This document shows, piece after piece, positions 44,277-53,141 of a stretch of DNA of 64,000 nt. Location of the stretch: positions 248,001 through 312,000 of the forward strand of contig CAMLLC010000001.1 of assembly GCA_946480835.1 (NCBI GenBank). Reading direction: 5' to 3'. Source of the stretch: Entomomonas sp945283395 (lineage in GTDB: Bacteria > Pseudomonadota > Gammaproteobacteria > Pseudomonadales > Pseudomonadaceae). Each line of letters starts with the position of its first letter. The first letter of the stretch is position 1. A model generated the notes under the pieces. The model was not told the origin of the DNA. It worked only from the letters and a program-made list of their open reading frames with translations, and searched no databases. Made by a program: the position numbers and the translations under genes.

Positions 44277-45677
44277 TTATTGTAAAACTATATGCACCAT
44301 AGGTTGTTTGGAAGTCCAAATATTATAACTTAGTTTAGTTCTATCTAGCCAATCAGTTGTTAAACATTGCCTCTTAGCATCCCAATAGATAGCTAGCTGG
44401 GTATAAGGATTAACCACTTGCTGATTAGCTAACCAAGCAGTTATTTCATTATTTTTAAGTCCTATTTGCTTAATTTGTAATTTAGTATTCACTAAATATA
44501 AATAAACAATTAAGTCATATAACCTATTACTATACCTAGTATCTAAGGCTATCTTTTGGATATCTGATAATACTTCACCATAATAATTCCTTAGAAAAAA
44601 TAGCCCTTTTTGTTTTATAAGTTTTTTCATACTCATTGGCTCATTAAGTTCTTTTTCTGGCAAAGGAGCCGCCGTTGGTAACGTTAATTGCGCAATCTCT
44701 ATCGCTTTTTCAAATTGTTGATAAACTTTATTAGCCGTCGCATCTCTATCATAAAGAATACGCCATAAAAACGGATGATCTTTATCGGTAAAAGTTAAAA
44801 AATAATATAAGAATGAATTACGTTCCATAACTAAAGAGCGTGCTAACACTTGTTGCTCAGTAATAGTTAGCGGCCTCACTAACGATTTAACTTGCTCGCT
44901 CTTTAAGTCATTAGCTAGTATAGGGCTATCTATTAACTCAGCTATGAGATGGTAAAGGGTAAATAATTGCCTAATTGCAATCATAGACCCTACTAAACCA
45001 TCCATACCTGCTAACAGCTTATGGTAAAAGCTTACCTCTTCATTGAGAAGTTTTAAACCTTTTGTTACTTGCTGATTATTAATATAAAATACCGCTTGCG
45101 CCATTCGTAATTCAGATAAATTTATTAGAAATATAAATTCTGGAAATATCTCGTTAGGCGCTGAATAATAAGTATTATAGAAAGGTAATTTAACCATATA
45201 TGCATACCTATCTAACAATACTTTATTATCCGCTATTCGTCTATTAAGTGCTTGCTCTTGCTTAACTATGTCAGCTATACAATGAAAATTACTCAACTTA
45301 CGGCAAGGAAGCCTATAATCTTTACCTAAACTTTGGGTATTTACAATTAATTTATGCCCTGCTTGATAATAATGACTTACATCATCTAGTAACTGCATTT
45401 TGCTATAATCAGCAGTGTTGATAGTTTGTCTGATTTTTTCAGCATTATTAACTATAACTTGTTTAGCTACAGTTATATAATCATCTTGAGGAACGGCTAG
45501 ACCTAAAAATGCCACAAAAATATTTTGTTCCATTTCTCGTTCATCTAGCATAAGACTGTTATGAACTGCTTCTGCTACTTTTGGATTTAACTCTTCATGC
45601 TGTGAATTCCCTATGATAAAAATAATAAGTAACATTATAGGAAAGAAAATTATTAGATAGATAAAAGTTTTTTTCAT
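44277..45677 (-). CDS. Unrecognised membrane-anchored protein
   Basis: A 466-residue protein I do not recognise. One N-terminal membrane segment (residues 4-24, IYLIIFFPIMLLIIFIIG) anchors a large soluble domain that would be periplasmic. That domain is mostly helical with several Tyr/Leu-rich stretches and an acidic N-terminal part (LMLDEREMEQNIFVAFLGLA). Two Cys (PCRKLSNFHC) near residue 125 could form a disulfide. Its ATG overlaps the stop of the MORN gene (ATGA), so the two form one unit. It is not a known effector to me. Confidence 0.7.
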   Translation of the reverse strand: MKKTFIYLIIFFPIMLLIIFIIGNSQHEELNPKVAEAVHNSLMLDEREMEQNIFVAFLGLAVPQDDYITVAKQVIVNNAEKIRQTINTADYSKMQLLDDVSHYYQAGHKLIVNTQSLGKDYRLPCRKLSNFHCIADIVKQEQALNRRIADNKVLLDRYAYMVKLPFYNTYYSAPNEIFPEFIFLINLSELRMAQAVFYINNQQVTKGLKLLNEEVSFYHKLLAGMDGLVGSMIAIRQLFTLYHLIAELIDSPILANDLKSEQVKSLVRPLTITEQQVLARSLVMERNSFLYYFLTFTDKDHPFLWRILYDRDATANKVYQQFEKAIEIAQLTLPTAAPLPEKELNEPMSMKKLIKQKGLFFLRNYYGEVLSDIQKIALDTRYSNRLYDLIVYLYLVNTKLQIKQIGLKNNEITAWLANQQVVNPYTQLAIYWDAKRQCLTTDWLDRTKLSYNIWTSKQPMVHIVLQ

Positions 45678-46573
45678 TGTCCTTTAAGCAGTTTCGCTCC
45701 TCCTCCGTAATTATTTACTACTTGCCCATTTTGATAAAGAATTTCTCTATCTTTACTGCCATCCTGCTTCCAATATGCCCATACGCCATTTTGTAAGCCA
45801 TTGGTGTAATTACCTTCAGCCCATTTCTTGCCTGCCACATAATAACGCCATGTACCTATCCGTTTATTGGCTTTATAACTCCCTTCTGAAAGTTTCTCTC
45901 CTTTACTATTGCAAGCTATCCAAGTTCCGTCTAAAACTCCATTAGCATAAATACCTCTAATAGCTAATTGGCCATTTTCATGCCACTGCTTAGCTATCCC
46001 ATCCAAGTTATTAGCTACATAATTAACTTGTGATTTAATCTGGCCATTTTCATACCATTCTGCCCAACTAACGTTTTTTTTTACCTTGCTTATAGAATCC
46101 TTTAAATTTCGGCTGACCATTTTGATACCAGCTTAATGCCTCTCCATCGAGTAAGCCGCCATGGTCATAATTTAACTGATATTGCTGTTGACCATTTTCA
46201 TACCAAGCTAAGTAACCACCTATTATACTTCTTAACACTCCTGCTTGGTTCAATTCAAAACTATTAGTAATAATATAAGGATCTGACTGTTTTTGATTTG
46301 AGTCTACAAAAAAATTTTGAACCACAAATTCATTACTACTTATTATGTTAACTATTTTTCTATAATAACCATTAGCAATAACATCATTTCTTGTTTGCCA
46401 ATATTGATTAAAATAAGCTATCACCTTTCCCTCTTTTAAAGAGGCTAAAAAGATCTGGTGAGGAGTTAATGTGGGCTGTTCGGTTTTTTAACATTATCTT
46501 CAGCAAAACTATTAACTATCCATAAATTAACCAATAAGATAGTTATAACTAAATAAGGTAATCTAAAATGCAC
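45674..46573 (-). pseudogene. Exported MORN-repeat protein, paralogue B, with two compensating frameshifts
   Basis: The full reading unit is 300 codons. GTG 46573 (after AAGGG) starts a signal peptide (YLVITILLVNLWIVNSFA) and stops at 46466. At the A6 run (46484-46489) a +1 shift leads to the next frame, which carries LTPHQIF, the domain shared with the 42497 protein, and MORN repeats, stopping at 46068. At the A9 run (46074-46082) a -1 shift restores the first frame, which carries four more repeats (WYENGQIKSQVNY and similar) to 45674. The two shifts cancel. Real decay, transcript slippage or sequencing error remain possible. Confidence 0.75.
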
Positions 46574-46798
46574 GCAAAACCCTTAATTTTATTTGTTAAT
46601 TATTAATATAAGTCATCTTTGTTAATTTACATAAGGTCAACTAAACAATAACTTAATATCTTAAAATCTTATATGAATTATCAGTAAGTTAATAGCTATT
46701 CTTGAAAAATAGCTCTACAATATTATCATAAAGTAGTCTAGCCTTTCCTTTTGTAACTCCTAACAAATAGCAACTAGTTATAGTTTATAATCATGTTA
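46574..46798. other. Intergenic region upstream of iscR
   Basis: AT-rich divergent region between the MORN paralogue B gene and the isc promoter. No coding signal was recognised. It must hold the promoter of the minus-strand MORN unit. Confidence 0.45.
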
Positions 46799-46831
46799 AT
46801 AGTTGACTAAAATAGTAGGAAATAGCATAAT
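46799..46831 (+). promoter_or_regulatory. isc promoter with overlapping type 1 IscR operator
   Basis: A -35 TTGACT (46803-46808) and a -10 CATAAT (46826-46831) are spaced by 17 bases. The stretch at 46799-46823 fits the E. coli type 1 IscR site at nearly all positions (ATAGTTGACT, A/T core, TAGTAGG). It covers the -35, so holo-IscR should repress the operon, as in E. coli. Confidence 0.75.
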
Positions 46832-46863
46832 ATTCTCATACTACTGGTAATAAGGATAAACTC

Positions 46864-47355
46864 ATGCGATTAACCACTAAGGGACGTTATGCTGTTACAG
46901 CTATGCTTGATTTAGCTATAAATGCTGAACACACTCCCGTTCCCTTAGCTGACATATCAGAAAGGCAAGATATATCATTATCTTACCTTGAGCAATTGTT
47001 TGCTAAATTACGTCGTTATGAGCTTGTTCAAAGTATTCGTGGCCCAGGAGGTGGTTATCAATTGGCAAGAGCTATGCAAGATATTGCTATTGCAGAAGTA
47101 ATTGATGCGGTTGATGAAACTGTTGATGCCACACGTTGCCAAGGTACTAATGGCTGTCATTCTGGTGATGTTTGCTTAACCCATTATTTATGGTATGGAT
47201 TAAGCCAACAAATCCATGAATTTTTAACTAATATCACTTTAGCTGACCTGGTTAATAAAAGAGAAATACAAAATGTAGCTAAACGTCAAACGGCTCGCCA
47301 ACAAGCTAGCAATTTAATAACTCTTAATAAAATAGCAACCTCTCTTATTGAATAG
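46864..47355 (+). CDS. iscR: Fe-S cluster regulator IscR
   Basis: Rrf2-family [2Fe-2S] regulator (163 aa) that senses cluster supply and controls the operon it heads. The winged helix (MRLTTKGRYAVTAMLDLA, then ISLSYLEQLFAKLRRYELV, then GPGGGYQLAR) is intact. The three Cys and the His that hold the cluster are in CQGTNGCHSGDVCLTHYLW. It is 29 bases before iscS. An operator overlapping its promoter supports autorepression. Confidence 0.96.
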   Translation: MRLTTKGRYAVTAMLDLAINAEHTPVPLADISERQDISLSYLEQLFAKLRRYELVQSIRGPGGGYQLARAMQDIAIAEVIDAVDETVDATRCQGTNGCHSGDVCLTHYLWYGLSQQIHEFLTNITLADLVNKREIQNVAKRQTARQQASNLITLNKIATSLIE

Positions 47356-47384
47356 ATTAAGCGCTATACCGTGAGGAACCCTCA

Positions 47385-48599
47385 ATGAATTCACCCATTT
47401 ATTTAGATTATTCTGCCACTACTCCTGTCGACCCACGAGTTGCAGAAAAAATGATGGCCTGCCTAACTATGCAAGGTAACTTTGGTAATCCTGCTTCACG
47501 CTCTCATATTTTTGGCTGGCGTGCTGAAGAAGCAGTGGAAAATGCGCGGCGACAAGTAGCTGATCTAATAGGTGCTGACCCTCGAGAAATAGTTTGGACC
47601 TCGGGGGCTACTGAATCTGACAACTTAGCTATTAAAGGTGCAGCCTATTTTTATACGACTAAAGGGAAACATCTTATTACCTCCAAAATTGAACACAAAG
47701 CTGTGTTAGATAGCATGCGCCAACTTGAAAGAGAAGGTTTTGAAGTAACTTATTTGACCCCCACTCCAGAGGGAGAAATCACTGTACAAATGGTGCAAGA
47801 AGCCATACGAGAAGACACAATTCTAGTTTCTCTCATGCATGTTAATAACGAAATAGGAACTATTACAGATATAGCGGCTATAGGTGAGCTAACACGAGCC
47901 AAAGGTATTCTATTGCATGTCGATGCGGCTCAATCAGTAGGTAAATTACCTATTGATTTGGCTAATCTAAAGGTTGACCTCATGTCACTTTGTGCCCATA
48001 AAATTTATGGCCCAAAAGGCATTGGAGCACTTTATGTAAGACGTAAGCCAAGAGCTCGTATTGAAGCACAAATTCATGGTGGTGGTCATGAACGTGGAAT
48101 GAGATCAGGTACTTTAGCCACCCATCAAATAGTAGGAATGGGTGAAGCATACCATATAGCGCAACAAGAGATGCAACAAGACACTGAACATTCGCGACGA
48201 TTAAGAGATAGATTTTATCAACAGGTCAAGCAGTTAGAAGAAGTTTATGTCAATGGTAGTCTAACTAATAGCGTACCCAATATTCTTAACTTAAGTTTTA
48301 ATTTTGTAGAGGGCGAGTCTTTAATGATGTCTCTTAAAGAATTAGCAGTATCATCTGGTTCTGCTTGTACTTCAGCCTCACTAGAACCTTCTTACGTATT
48401 AAGAGCATTAGGCCGCAATGACGAATTAGCTCATAGTTCTATTCGTTTTGGCTTTGGTCGTTTCACTACTGAACAAGAAGTAGACTATGCAGCCCAAAAA
48501 GTATCAGAAGCTGTGACTAAGCTTCGAGCACTATCGCCTCTATGGGATATGTACAAAGAAGGGATTGATATGAGCAAATTAGAATGGCAAAGCCACTGA
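47385..48599 (+). CDS. iscS: Cysteine desulfurase IscS
   Basis: PLP enzyme (404 aa) that takes sulfur from cysteine for Fe-S clusters and tRNA thiolation. The PLP Lys is in SLCAHKIYGPKGIG, the PLP His in SKIEHKAVLDSM, and the catalytic Cys in SSGSACTSASLEPS. The C-terminus ends in the conserved SPLWDMYKEGIDMSKLEWQSH-type tail. It lies 29 bases before iscU. Confidence 0.97.
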   Translation: MNSPIYLDYSATTPVDPRVAEKMMACLTMQGNFGNPASRSHIFGWRAEEAVENARRQVADLIGADPREIVWTSGATESDNLAIKGAAYFYTTKGKHLITSKIEHKAVLDSMRQLEREGFEVTYLTPTPEGEITVQMVQEAIREDTILVSLMHVNNEIGTITDIAAIGELTRAKGILLHVDAAQSVGKLPIDLANLKVDLMSLCAHKIYGPKGIGALYVRRKPRARIEAQIHGGGHERGMRSGTLATHQIVGMGEAYHIAQQEMQQDTEHSRRLRDRFYQQVKQLEEVYVNGSLTNSVPNILNLSFNFVEGESLMMSLKELAVSSGSACTSASLEPSYVLRALGRNDELAHSSIRFGFGRFTTEQEVDYAAQKVSEAVTKLRALSPLWDMYKEGIDMSKLEWQSH

Positions 48600-48628
48600 T
48601 TATTAGACTGACTGATTGAGGACACATT

Positions 48629-49015
48629 ATGGCTTATAGTGATAAAGTAATAGACCATTACGAAAACCCTCGTAATGTAGGTAAATTAGATACCTCAGAT
48701 CCTAATGTAGGAACTGGTATGGTGGGTGCACCTGCTTGCGGTGATGTAATGCGCCTACAAATTAAAGTCAATCAACAAGGAGTGATTGAAGATGCTAAAT
48801 TCAAAACCTACGGTTGTGGTAGTGCTATTGCTTCAAGTTCACTAGCCACTGAATGGATGAAAGGTAAAACCATAGAAGAAGCTGGCAACATCAAAAATAC
48901 TGACCTTGCCGAAGAACTAGCATTGCCTCCCGTCAAAATCCATTGCTCAGTGTTAGCAGAAGACGCCATTAAAGCGGCTATTGCAGACTATAAAACCAAA
49001 CAAAGCAAAGCTTAA
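48629..49015 (+). CDS. iscU: Fe-S cluster scaffold IscU
   Basis: Scaffold (128 aa) on which [2Fe-2S] clusters are built. The three cluster Cys are in GAPACGDVM, TYGCGSAIASSS and KIHCSVLAED, with the Asp in CGD. The LPPVK sequence recognised by the HscA chaperone is present just before the third Cys. The ATG lies 29 bases after the iscS stop. Confidence 0.97.
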   Translation: MAYSDKVIDHYENPRNVGKLDTSDPNVGTGMVGAPACGDVMRLQIKVNQQGVIEDAKFKTYGCGSAIASSSLATEWMKGKTIEEAGNIKNTDLAEELALPPVKIHCSVLAEDAIKAAIADYKTKQSKA

Positions 49016-49028
49016 GTTGGAGAAAACT

Positions 49029-49352
49029 ATGGCAATTACTACTACACTTGCCGCAGCTAAGCATATAGCAAATGCCCTCACTAATAGAGGTAAGGGTATA
49101 GGCATTAGATTGGGAGTACGTACAACAGGCTGTTCTGGGATGGCTTATGTATTAGAATTTGTCGATGAAACTGATAAAAATGATCTCATTTTTGACACCA
49201 ATGGTGTTAAAATCATTGTAGATCCTAAAAGTTTGATTTATATAGACGGTACTCAACTTGACTTTGTACGAGAAGGTCTCAATGAAGGATTTAAATTCAA
49301 CAATCCAAACGTGCGCGGCGAATGCGGATGCGGCGAAAGCTTTAGTGTCTGA
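49029..49352 (+). CDS. iscA: Iron-sulfur carrier IscA
   Basis: A-type cluster carrier (107 aa). The three Cys are in RTTGCSGMAYVLEF and the C-terminal GECGCGESF. ATG 49029 follows TTGGAGAAA and lies 13 bases after iscU; the frame is open upstream into iscU but that part is not IscA. Its end overlaps the start of hscB by 8 bases. Confidence 0.95.
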   Translation: MAITTTLAAAKHIANALTNRGKGIGIRLGVRTTGCSGMAYVLEFVDETDKNDLIFDTNGVKIIVDPKSLIYIDGTQLDFVREGLNEGFKFNNPNVRGECGCGESFSV

Positions 49353-49884
49353 AGAATGTCGTGGGGATAAGCCCTGCTATTTCGCTTTACTTGATTTAAA
49401 ACCGCATTTTAATATAGATTTAACTGATCTTGCTACTCGCTATCGTGAAAAAGCAGCAGCAGTGCATCCTGATAAATTTGTCACTGCGGTAGAAAGAGAA
49501 AAACGTATTGCTTTAGAGCAATCAGCTAATCTCAATGAGGCTTATCGAATTCTCAAAACTCCTTCGCAAAGAGCTCGTTACTTATTGAGTCTAAAAGGTA
49601 CTAGTATACCTTTAGAAGCAACTGTACAAGACCCAGAGTTTCTAATGCAACAAATGCAATGGCATGATGAGCTAGACGAACTTAAAGGTCTTAAAGACCT
49701 TGTTGCCATCGAACAATTTAAAAAACATATTAAACAAGTGCAACTAACTCTTGAAACAGAGTTTAATAACAATTGGCAAAATCCTGACCATTATCTTAAG
49801 GCTGAACAACTAGTAAGACGTATGCAATTTATGGATAAATTAGTTTTATCAGTTGCTCAACTTGAAGAACAACTAGATGATTAA
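49345..49884 (+). CDS. hscB: Fe-S assembly co-chaperone HscB
   Basis: J-domain protein (179 aa) that brings IscU to HscA. The J domain spans about residues 12-80 with the HPD motif in AAAVHPDKF, and the C-terminal IscU-binding domain has DELDELKGLKDL and NPDHYLKAEQLVRRMQFMDKL. The likely start is GTG 49345, overlapping the iscA end; it gives close to normal length, while the frame is open further upstream into iscA. The RBS is weak, so coupling to iscA translation is likely. Confidence 0.93.
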   Translation: MSEECRGDKPCYFALLDLKPHFNIDLTDLATRYREKAAAVHPDKFVTAVEREKRIALEQSANLNEAYRILKTPSQRARYLLSLKGTSIPLEATVQDPEFLMQQMQWHDELDELKGLKDLVAIEQFKKHIKQVQLTLETEFNNNWQNPDHYLKAEQLVRRMQFMDKLVLSVAQLEEQLDD

Positions 49885-49905
49885 CCTGAGTATTAAGAAT
49901 TATTC

Positions 49906-51771
49906 ATGTCCTTATTGCAAATAGCTGAACCTGGGCAAAGCCCTAAACCGCATCAAAAGAAATTAGCGGTAGGTATTGATCTTGGAACCACTAACTCACT
50001 TGTAGCAAGCGTTCTAAATGGTAAGCCTAAAGCGCTAGCGAATCAAACAGGCGATGTAATTGTGCCATCTGTGGTGCATTACTTACCTGAAGCTACTGAA
50101 GTAGGGCTTAAGGCTAAGCAAGCTGCTACCAGCGACCCTCTTAATACTATAGCCTCTATTAAAAGATTGATGGGAAGAGGTATAGCAGATGTTAAACAAT
50201 TAGGTGAACAACTACCTTACCACTTTGTGCAAGGGCAATCTAATATGCCTTATATAGCCACTGCTCAAGGCCCTAAAAGTCCTGTTGAAGTATCAGCTGA
50301 TATCCTTACTGAACTAAGAAAAAGAGCAGAACAAACCCTTGGTGATTCCCTAGTAGGCGCTGTCATTACCGTGCCAGCCTACTTTGATGACGCCCAACGA
50401 CAAGCCACTAAAGATGCGGCACGACTAGCTGGCATCAATGTGCTTAGGTTACTTAATGAGCCTACTGCTGCTGCGGTAGCCTATGGATTAGATAAACAAG
50501 CAAGAGGTACTATTGCTATTTATGATCTAGGCGGAGGCACTTTTGATATCTCCATTCTACACTTAGCAAAAGGTATTTTTGAAGTATTAGCTACTGGAGG
50601 AGATACTTCATTAGGTGGTGATGATTTTGACCTAGCAATTGCTCATTGGATTATGCAACAGGCTGGATTATCTTCAAACCTGACCCCTGCTGAGCAAAAA
50701 GCTCTTCTTAAAATAGCCTGCGAAGCTAAAGAACAGTTAACAACTCAACCGCAGACGCTGATCAAATGGCATGACTGGCAAGCTAATTTAGACCGCACGC
50801 AATTTAAGCAGCTTATAACTCCCCTAGTTGAACGTACCCTTAAAGCCTGTCGGCGAGCAGTACGAGATGCCCAGATAGACCTAACAGAAATCACTAATGT
50901 TGTAATGGTGGGAGGATCAACCAGAGTTCCGCTAGTTAGAGAAGCGGTAGCAAAGCTATTTAATAAACCACCGCTAACTGATCTGGATCCAGACCAAGTG
51001 GTTGCGCTTGGTGCTGCTATCCAAGCTGATAGTCTAGCAGGTAATCGCAGTGCTGATGAACAATTACTTCTATTAGATGTTATTCCTCTTTCTCTTGGTT
51101 TAGAAACCATGGGTGGTTTAATGGAAAAAGTGATTCCTCGAAATACCACTATTCCGGTTGCAAGAGCCCAAGACTTCACTACTTATAAAGATGGGCAAAC
51201 CGCTATGATGATCCATGTGCTACAAGGTGAAAGAGAATTAGTGGCCGATTGTCGCTCGTTAGCTCGATTTGATTTGCGAGGTATTCCTCCTATGGTTGCG
51301 GGCGCAGCGAAAATCCGCGTAACGTTTCAAATTGATGCGGATGGGTTATTGGCAGTTTCAGCTCAAGAGCTAAGTAGTGGCGTGCGCGCTTCAATCGAAT
51401 TAAAGCCCTCTTATGGCCTTACCGATGGCGAAATTGCTAGGATATTGCAAGATTCTTTTAATCATGCCGAAAAAGACAAACAATTGCGTAGTCTAACTGA
51501 AATTTTAGTAGAGGCTAAACAACTCATTGAAATTACTGAAGCAGCTCTCCTGGCCGATGGCCAAGAACTACTTACACCTTCAGAATACAAAGCCATCGTT
51601 GCACAAATTAATGAATTACGCCAAGTAATGAACTCGCAAGACCTGATGTTGATAGACAAGCACACCAAGAAGCTTATTAGCGTAACAGATTCTTTTGCTG
51701 CTAGGCGCATGGATGCAGGTATTAAAGAGGCCCTAACAGGTCGTAACTTAAATGAAATCAACAATGAATAA
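49906..51771 (+). CDS. hscA: Hsp70-type Fe-S chaperone HscA
   Basis: Specialised Hsp70 (621 aa) that helps IscU release its cluster. ATPase motifs are VGIDLGTTNSLVAS, AIYDLGGGTFDISIL and NVVMVGGSTRVPLVREAV. The substrate-binding part includes PLSLGLETMGGLMEKVIPRN. It follows hscB by 21 bases and precedes fdx by 12. It is distinct from the second Hsp70 (HscC) in this window at 60101. Confidence 0.97.
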   Translation: MSLLQIAEPGQSPKPHQKKLAVGIDLGTTNSLVASVLNGKPKALANQTGDVIVPSVVHYLPEATEVGLKAKQAATSDPLNTIASIKRLMGRGIADVKQLGEQLPYHFVQGQSNMPYIATAQGPKSPVEVSADILTELRKRAEQTLGDSLVGAVITVPAYFDDAQRQATKDAARLAGINVLRLLNEPTAAAVAYGLDKQARGTIAIYDLGGGTFDISILHLAKGIFEVLATGGDTSLGGDDFDLAIAHWIMQQAGLSSNLTPAEQKALLKIACEAKEQLTTQPQTLIKWHDWQANLDRTQFKQLITPLVERTLKACRRAVRDAQIDLTEITNVVMVGGSTRVPLVREAVAKLFNKPPLTDLDPDQVVALGAAIQADSLAGNRSADEQLLLLDVIPLSLGLETMGGLMEKVIPRNTTIPVARAQDFTTYKDGQTAMMIHVLQGERELVADCRSLARFDLRGIPPMVAGAAKIRVTFQIDADGLLAVSAQELSSGVRASIELKPSYGLTDGEIARILQDSFNHAEKDKQLRSLTEILVEAKQLIEITEAALLADGQELLTPSEYKAIVAQINELRQVMNSQDLMLIDKHTKKLISVTDSFAARRMDAGIKEALTGRNLNEINNE

Positions 51772-51783
51772 CAGGACTGTCAG

Positions 51784-52122
51784 ATGCCTACTATAACCTT
51801 TTTACCTAATGAAGAATATTGTCCTGAAGGTGCTGTAATAGAAGCTGAAACAGGTGAAACTATTATAGAGGCTGCCTTTCGGCATGGTATTGAGATAGAA
51901 CATGCATGCGAAATGTCCTGCGCTTGTACCACCTGTCATGTTATAGTAAGAGTTGGCTTTGAAAGCCTTGAACCTTCTGATGAACTAGAAGATGATATGC
52001 TTGATAAAGCTTGGGGTTTAGAACCAGATTCGCGCCTCTCCTGCCAGGCAGTTGTAGGTGAAGAAGATTTAGTAGTAGAAATTCCTAAATACACCATTAA
52101 CCAAGTATCAGAAAATCATTGA
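51784..52122 (+). CDS. fdx: [2Fe-2S] ferredoxin Fdx
   Basis: Adrenodoxin-type ferredoxin (112 aa) donating electrons to Fe-S assembly. The cluster Cys are in CEMSCACTTCHVIV and, near the C-terminus, SRLSCQAVV. The sequence is acidic, as in other isc ferredoxins. It overlaps nothing but precedes iscX by 11 bases. Confidence 0.96.
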   Translation: MPTITFLPNEEYCPEGAVIEAETGETIIEAAFRHGIEIEHACEMSCACTTCHVIVRVGFESLEPSDELEDDMLDKAWGLEPDSRLSCQAVVGEEDLVVEIPKYTINQVSENH

Positions 52123-52133
52123 GGAACCAATTA

Positions 52134-52334
52134 ATGACATTAAAATGGGTAGATGTACAAGAAATCGCTATACAACTAGCAGACAACTATCCTGATCTTA
52201 ATCCACTTCAAATTAACTTTGTCGAACTACGGCAAAAAGTAATGAATTTAGGCGATTTTGATGACGACCCTAATAGATGTGGTGAAAAAGTTCTAGAAGC
52301 TATTCAAAGTGCTTGGCTTGAAGAAACAGCTTAG
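52134..52334 (+). CDS. iscX: Fe-S assembly modulator IscX
   Basis: Small acidic protein (66 aa) that binds IscS and iron and tunes cluster assembly. The family blocks LKWVDVQEIAIQLADNYPDLNP and DDDPNRCGEKVLEAIQSAWLEE are conserved. ATG 52134 follows GAGGAA. It is the last gene of the isc operon. I recall ndk-rlmN following iscX in Pseudomonas; here tmRNA follows instead. Confidence 0.95.
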   Translation: MTLKWVDVQEIAIQLADNYPDLNPLQINFVELRQKVMNLGDFDDDPNRCGEKVLEAIQSAWLEETA

Positions 52335-52633
52335 CTAGTTAATAGCTTTAAGCCAATAACAATATTAAACATAGCTAAGAATTTAACAAACAGTTATTAG
52401 CTTTCTTCAAAACGATTAGTTAGTATTGCGAGAATCCATTAAAGACAAATGACTTCTAGCATCACCTGTTGAAAGACTAACTCTCGCTATTAGGCGCTTT
52501 AAAAAAACGGTTTCTAACGAAAGCTACTAACTATTATATTAGATTAGAATAACAAGATCACGCTAAAGATTAAGGTCATTTCCAATAATAGATTAACCTG
52601 TTACCTCTAGTGAATGATAAAGACACAGGCTAT
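52335..52633. other. Intergenic region after isc operon, nothing recognised
   Basis: About 300 AT-rich bases between iscX and the tmRNA terminator. No clear terminator hairpin for isc, no reading frame and no repeat were found. Confidence 0.45.
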
Positions 52634-52662
52634 AAAAAACCTTGCTAATATACTTAGCAAGG
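52634..52662 (-). terminator. Terminator of tmRNA
   Basis: CCTTGCTAA and TTAGCAAGG form a 9-bp stem with a 5-base loop, followed on the minus strand by a T run of six. It starts nine bases after the CCA end of tmRNA. Confidence 0.88.
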
Positions 52663-52670
52663 GTTGTTAT

Positions 52671-53022
52671 TGGTGGAGCCGGGGGGATTTGAACCCCCGT
52701 CCGCCAGTACTCTGCTATCGGTTCTACATGCTTAGCCTTATCTACTAAATTGACCCATTGCCGCCCGATAGGCAGGGTGCTTTGGGCTAGCTATATAATA
52801 TTTAGTCACGCCGCCTATAGCAAACTTTGTGACGATCCTGTTCTATCTGACAGATGTTTTGGGTTTACAGGCATCCCCTAGCATCTGCTAACTGATTAAG
52901 CAGCTAGAGCGTAGTTGTCGTCGTTGGCAACTATAATTTTGTAGCAACTAATTTACGAGATTTGCTACCAGCTCGACATGCCCCTCAAGTTTCATCACCG
53001 GCGTCGAATCCTAATCGACCCC
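52671..53022 (-). ncRNA. ssrA: Transfer-messenger RNA (tmRNA)
   Basis: 352-nt RNA that rescues stalled ribosomes. The 5' end begins GGGGTCGATTAGGATTCGAC and the 3' end is a tRNA-Ala-like half with the T arm GGTTCAAATCC and CCA. The tag frame (52928 down to 52896) reads ANDDNYALAA, then TAA, identical to the tag I know from Pseudomonas; E. coli has ANDENYALAA. Between the ends lie the expected pseudoknot-rich stretches. Confidence 0.97.
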
Positions 53023-53043
53023 ATAAAAAACCTAAGTGCTAGT

Positions 53044-53072
53044 ATTATATGATATTGCACAGTTTATGTCGA
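53044..53072 (-). promoter_or_regulatory. Sigma70 promoter of tmRNA
   Basis: On the minus strand TCGACA (-35) and TATAAT (-10) are separated by 17 bases. The -10 ends 21 bases before the mature 5' end, which fits a short leader removed by RNase P. Confidence 0.75.
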
Positions 53073-53141
53073 ATTAAGTTGCTAGCACAGCCTTTTAACA
53101 AAGACTAGGTATGGCCTTTATTTATATTTTAATAAAAGATG

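Noticed and set aside
52335..53022. Genomic island inserted at the 3' end of ssrA
   Set aside because: tmRNA is a common integration site, but no integrase or direct repeat of the ssrA end is seen on its 3' side. The glycan genes lie on the 5' side.
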